The position numbers and the translations under genes were made by a program. The notes under the pieces are model-generated. The model saw only the letters and a list, made by a program, of their open reading frames with translations, did not search any database and was not told where the DNA came from. Below, piece by piece: positions 5,558 through 5,597 of a DNA stretch of 5,597 bases (its first letter is position 1; the number at the start of each line of letters is the position of its first letter). The stretch covers positions 1 to 5,597 of the forward strand of contig CALMNY010000172.1 in NCBI GenBank assembly GCA_937872125.1. Reading direction: 5' to 3'. Source of the DNA: an uncultured Candidatus Competibacteraceae bacterium (lineage in GTDB: Bacteria > Pseudomonadota > Gammaproteobacteria > Competibacterales > Competibacteraceae).

Positions 5558-5594
5558 CCCTCCCCCCTGGCGGGGGAGGGTTAGGGTGGGGGGG
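5558..5594 (+). repeat. Dispersed G/C hairpin repeat, second copy, at the right edge
   Basis: CCCTCCCCC (5558-5566) pairs perfectly with GGGGGAGGG (5572-5580) around the loop CTGGC, followed by TTAGGGTGGGGGGG. Stem plus TTRGGRTGRGGG tail is the same layout, in the opposite orientation, as the repeat inside the methyltransferase gene at 567-601. It lies 116 nt downstream of the kinase stop and has no T-run, so it is not a standard terminator. The element may continue past the window edge. The bases between the kinase stop and this repeat show no gene; there is only an AT-rich patch at about 5520-5550. Confidence 0.7.
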
Positions 5595-5597
5595 TTA

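Noticed and set aside
1..5597. CRISPR array, tRNA, rRNA, transposase or phage genes
   Set aside because: I saw no regularly spaced repeats, no cloverleaf-like segment, and no recombinase or structural phage motifs in any frame. The only repeats are the palindromic elements listed.

Overview
The window looks like chromosomal sequence of a GC-rich gammaproteobacterium. The best evidence is the gammaproteobacterial two-domain N-acetylglutamate synthase ArgA, which aligns throughout with what I recall of the Escherichia coli enzyme. The codon use and the several families of dispersed palindromic repeats recall environmental genomes such as Candidatus Competibacter or the Chromatiales. That placement is a guess from memory, not a search result.

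Layout, left to right. (1) 2-934 (+) is the 3' part of a large class I SAM-dependent DNA methyltransferase of restriction-modification type, open at the left edge, with a dispersed hairpin repeat read in frame inside it (567-601). (2) 963-1624 (+) is a toxin-antitoxin pair, a ribbon-helix-helix-like antitoxin and a PIN-domain (VapC-type) toxin overlapping by ATGA. With the methyltransferase it forms a small defence/accessory block. (3) About 1628-2291 (-) is a collapsed gene cluster. It holds a pterin-synthase-like gene and a GT4-type glycosyltransferase gene that each keep their start and their end but have lost the middle, still joined by ATGA and GTGA overlaps. (4) 2372-3682 (+) is argA, intact. 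(5) 3683-4028 is an intergenic stretch with two different inverted-repeat elements: a perfect 21-bp palindrome pair, and a 68-nt element with 22-nt near-perfect terminal inverted repeats. (6) 4029-5441 (+) is a soluble receiver-histidine kinase protein (REC-HisKA-HATPase) with an unusual helical C-terminal tail. (7) 5442-5597 is non-coding and ends in a second copy of the repeat seen inside the methyltransferase.

The genes are not one pathway. ArgA is housekeeping arginine biosynthesis. The left third is accessory, and the region between it and argA appears to have been eroded by internal deletions. The most notable observations are the pair of gene remnants with preserved ends, the repeat embedded in frame in the methyltransferase, and the repeat-packed gap upstream of the kinase. 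I see no convincing new multi-gene system, no CRISPR array, no tRNA or rRNA, and no transposase gene.
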